Assembly: GCA_002393195.1 (NCBI GenBank)
Contig: DGIK01000068.1
Location: forward strand, 1-6,529
DNA: 6,529 bases
Direction: 5' to 3'
Source: Bacteroidales bacterium UBA3824
GTDB lineage: Bacteria; Bacteroidota; Bacteroidia; Bacteroidales; UBA3824
Shown here: piece after piece, positions 5,201-6,529 of the stretch
Numbering within the stretch: the stretch's first letter is position 1
Layout: every line of letters starts with the position of its first letter
Position numbers and translations under genes: made by a program
Notes under the pieces: model-generated
Database searches by the model: none
The model's input: the letters and a program-made list of their open reading frames with translations, nothing else
What the model was told of the DNA's origin: nothing

Positions 5201-6529
5201 TTAATCGTCTGTCAATGGTATTTTTTTGTATTTGCCGTCCTTGTAATTGCCGATATTGAGCTGGATGGACTTCCTGATGTATGCCGGTGTTTTTTCGTAA
5301 TCGTCGATGTCAACATTGCTGTAATCTATCGGGCGGAACTCCTTGTTGATGATGCGCACTTCGTCTTCAGGCTCATCTTCCTCGGTATTAGCGTCGTCAT
5401 CTTCTTCGTTGTCGTCGTCGTAAGTGATGTCGGACAATTCCACCTCGTCGCCAGCTTCGTGTTCATTAGCATTGGAGTCAGCGGTGTCTTTGGCTTCCTC
5501 GGCAGGTGTCTCCGGCTTAGGCTCCGGTGCAGGAGTTTCGGCGGGCTTTTGCTCGGCAGCTGTATTGGCCGATTCTACGCGGATGACATTGAGCGAGCCG
5601 CCGTTGTCAAATGGGTTGATGATTTCCGACGAATTGAATCCCGATGCGATGAGCGTTACGTTGAGGCTTCCGCCAAGGGTGTCGTCTGTTGACTGACCCC
5701 AGATGAGGTCCGCCTTGCAGCCAGCAGCCTCTTGTATGTAATTGTTGATTTCGGCGAGTTCGCCAAGTTTGAAGGCGGAATCCTCGCTGGAGAATACGTT
5801 GATGAGAATATTTTTTGCACCGATGATGCTGTTGTTGCTGAGCAAAGGTGAACTGAGGGCTTTTTTCACTGCCTTAATTGCCCTGTCTTCGCCGTCTGCC
5901 ATACCTGTGCCCATGAGAGCGATGCCCGAATCTTTGAGTACGGTTTTCACGTCGGCAAAATCGACATTGACATGTCCCGGCACGGTGATGATTTCGGCGA
6001 TACCCTTTGCAGCCTGCGTAAGCACGTCGTCGGCAAATCCGAAAGCGTTGGTTACGGACTCGTCGGCGTATTGTTCGAGTATCTTGTCATTGTCGATTAC
6101 AAGGAGCGAATCCACATTTTGCCTGAGTTCTTCGAGACCCTTGATAGCCTGGTTGACACGCTTCGGACCTTCAAACCTGAATGGCACGGTAACAATAGCA
6201 ACCGTAAGGATGCCTTGCTCCTTGGCATGTTTGGCAATTACGGGAGCTGCGCCAGTGCCTGTACCGCCACCCATACCAGCGGTTACAAAAAGCATCTTGG
6301 TATTGTCCACACCGTCAAGCACGCGGTCTATCTCCTCAATGCTCTCCACTGCCGCCGATGCGCCGTGCTCAGGATTGTTGCCTGCGCCAAGTCCATCGGT
6401 AAGCGAGGGTCCGAGCTGGATTTTAACTGGCACTTCGCTGCGTTCGAGAGCCTGATTGTCGGTATTAGCAACAATGAAGTCAACGTCCTTGATACCCTTC
6501 TCAAACATGTGGTTGACAGCGTTGCCGCC
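5201..6529 (-). CDS. ftsZ: Cell division protein FtsZ (N-terminus outside the window)
   Basis: The tubulin-like GTPase that polymerises into the cytokinetic Z-ring at midcell. The frame is open to the window edge and begins GGNAVNHMFEKGI, the end of the first nucleotide-binding glycine motif, so roughly a few dozen N-terminal residues are missing; 442 are present. Counting from the Met at 6508, the tubulin signature GGGTGTG is at 80-86, and NPEHGA (45-50) and PFRFEGPKR (109-117) follow the FtsZ pattern. The T7 synergy loop NVDFAD (181-186) has the acidic residues that trigger GTP hydrolysis in the neighbouring subunit. From about 311 to 400 comes a disordered linker, first Pro/Glu/Ala-rich and then strongly acidic. 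The conserved C-terminal peptide DYEKTPAYIRKSIQL (403-417) normally binds membrane anchors such as FtsA. It is followed by 18 further, mostly basic residues. The gene is upstream of, and in the same direction as, the SiaB-like kinase. Confidence 0.97.
   Translation of the reverse strand, partial: GGNAVNHMFEKGIKDVDFIVANTDNQALERSEVPVKIQLGPSLTDGLGAGNNPEHGASAAVESIEEIDRVLDGVDNTKMLFVTAGMGGGTGTGAAPVIAKHAKEQGILTVAIVTVPFRFEGPKRVNQAIKGLEELRQNVDSLLVIDNDKILEQYADESVTNAFGFADDVLTQAAKGIAEIITVPGHVNVDFADVKTVLKDSGIALMGTGMADGEDRAIKAVKKALSSPLLSNNSIIGAKNILINVFSSEDSAFKLGELAEINNYIQEAAGCKADLIWGQSTDDTLGGSLNVTLIASGFNSSEIINPFDNGGSLNVIRVESANTAAEQKPAETPAPEPKPETPAEEAKDTADSNANEHEAGDEVELSDITYDDDNEEDDDANTEEDEPEDEVRIINKEFRPIDYSNVDIDDYEKTPAYIRKSIQLNIGNYKDGKYKKIPLTDD

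Noticed and set aside
5742..6455. A 237-codon open frame on the + strand opposite ftsZ
   Set aside because: The Ser/Ala/Pro-rich translation is a mirror of the ftsZ codon pattern; ftsZ is certain on the other strand.

Overview
The window looks like chromosomal DNA of a Bacteroidales member (phylum Bacteroidota), possibly Muribaculaceae or a near relative; the family is a guess. The evidence is an outer-membrane protein with the Bacteroidota layout (carboxypeptidase-regulatory-like domain, plug, large barrel), A-rich leaders with little Shine-Dalgarno signal, a Bacteroidota-style FtsZ with a long acidic linker, and the tail of an IS982-like transposase. The genes are moderately GC-rich and the spacers are AT-rich.

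Layout from left to right. (1) Bases 1-150 carry the last 49 codons of an IS982-type transposase on the + strand; the rest lies outside the window. (2) Bases 151-465 hold no convincing gene. They contain two strong palindromes (279-301 and 307-349), a degenerate repeat of the second one's right arm (354-383), and a Rho-independent terminator (397-425) for the next gene. (3) Bases 466-3435, minus strand, encode a 989-residue outer-membrane beta-barrel protein with a glycine/arginine-rich C-terminal tail. It appears to be a single-gene transcription unit. (4) Bases 3436-3592 contain its leader and a strong terminator (3512-3547) for the genes to the right. (5) Bases 3593-6529, minus strand, hold three genes in the order of transcription: ftsZ (N-terminus cut by the window edge), a tandem-duplicated SiaB-type kinase, and a SiaC-type phosphoprotein.

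The most interesting part is the ftsZ - SiaB-SiaB - SiaC cluster. In Pseudomonas, SiaB phosphorylates SiaC on a threonine, the PP2C phosphatase SiaA reverses this, and unphosphorylated SiaC activates the diguanylate cyclase SiaD. Here SiaC keeps the threonine at residue 68, and the kinase is two fused GHKL-like domains about 190 residues apart. No phosphatase or GGDEF gene is visible, and the upstream neighbour is the cell-division tubulin. The output of this switch in such bacteria is not evident from the sequence; a link to division is only an inference from gene order.
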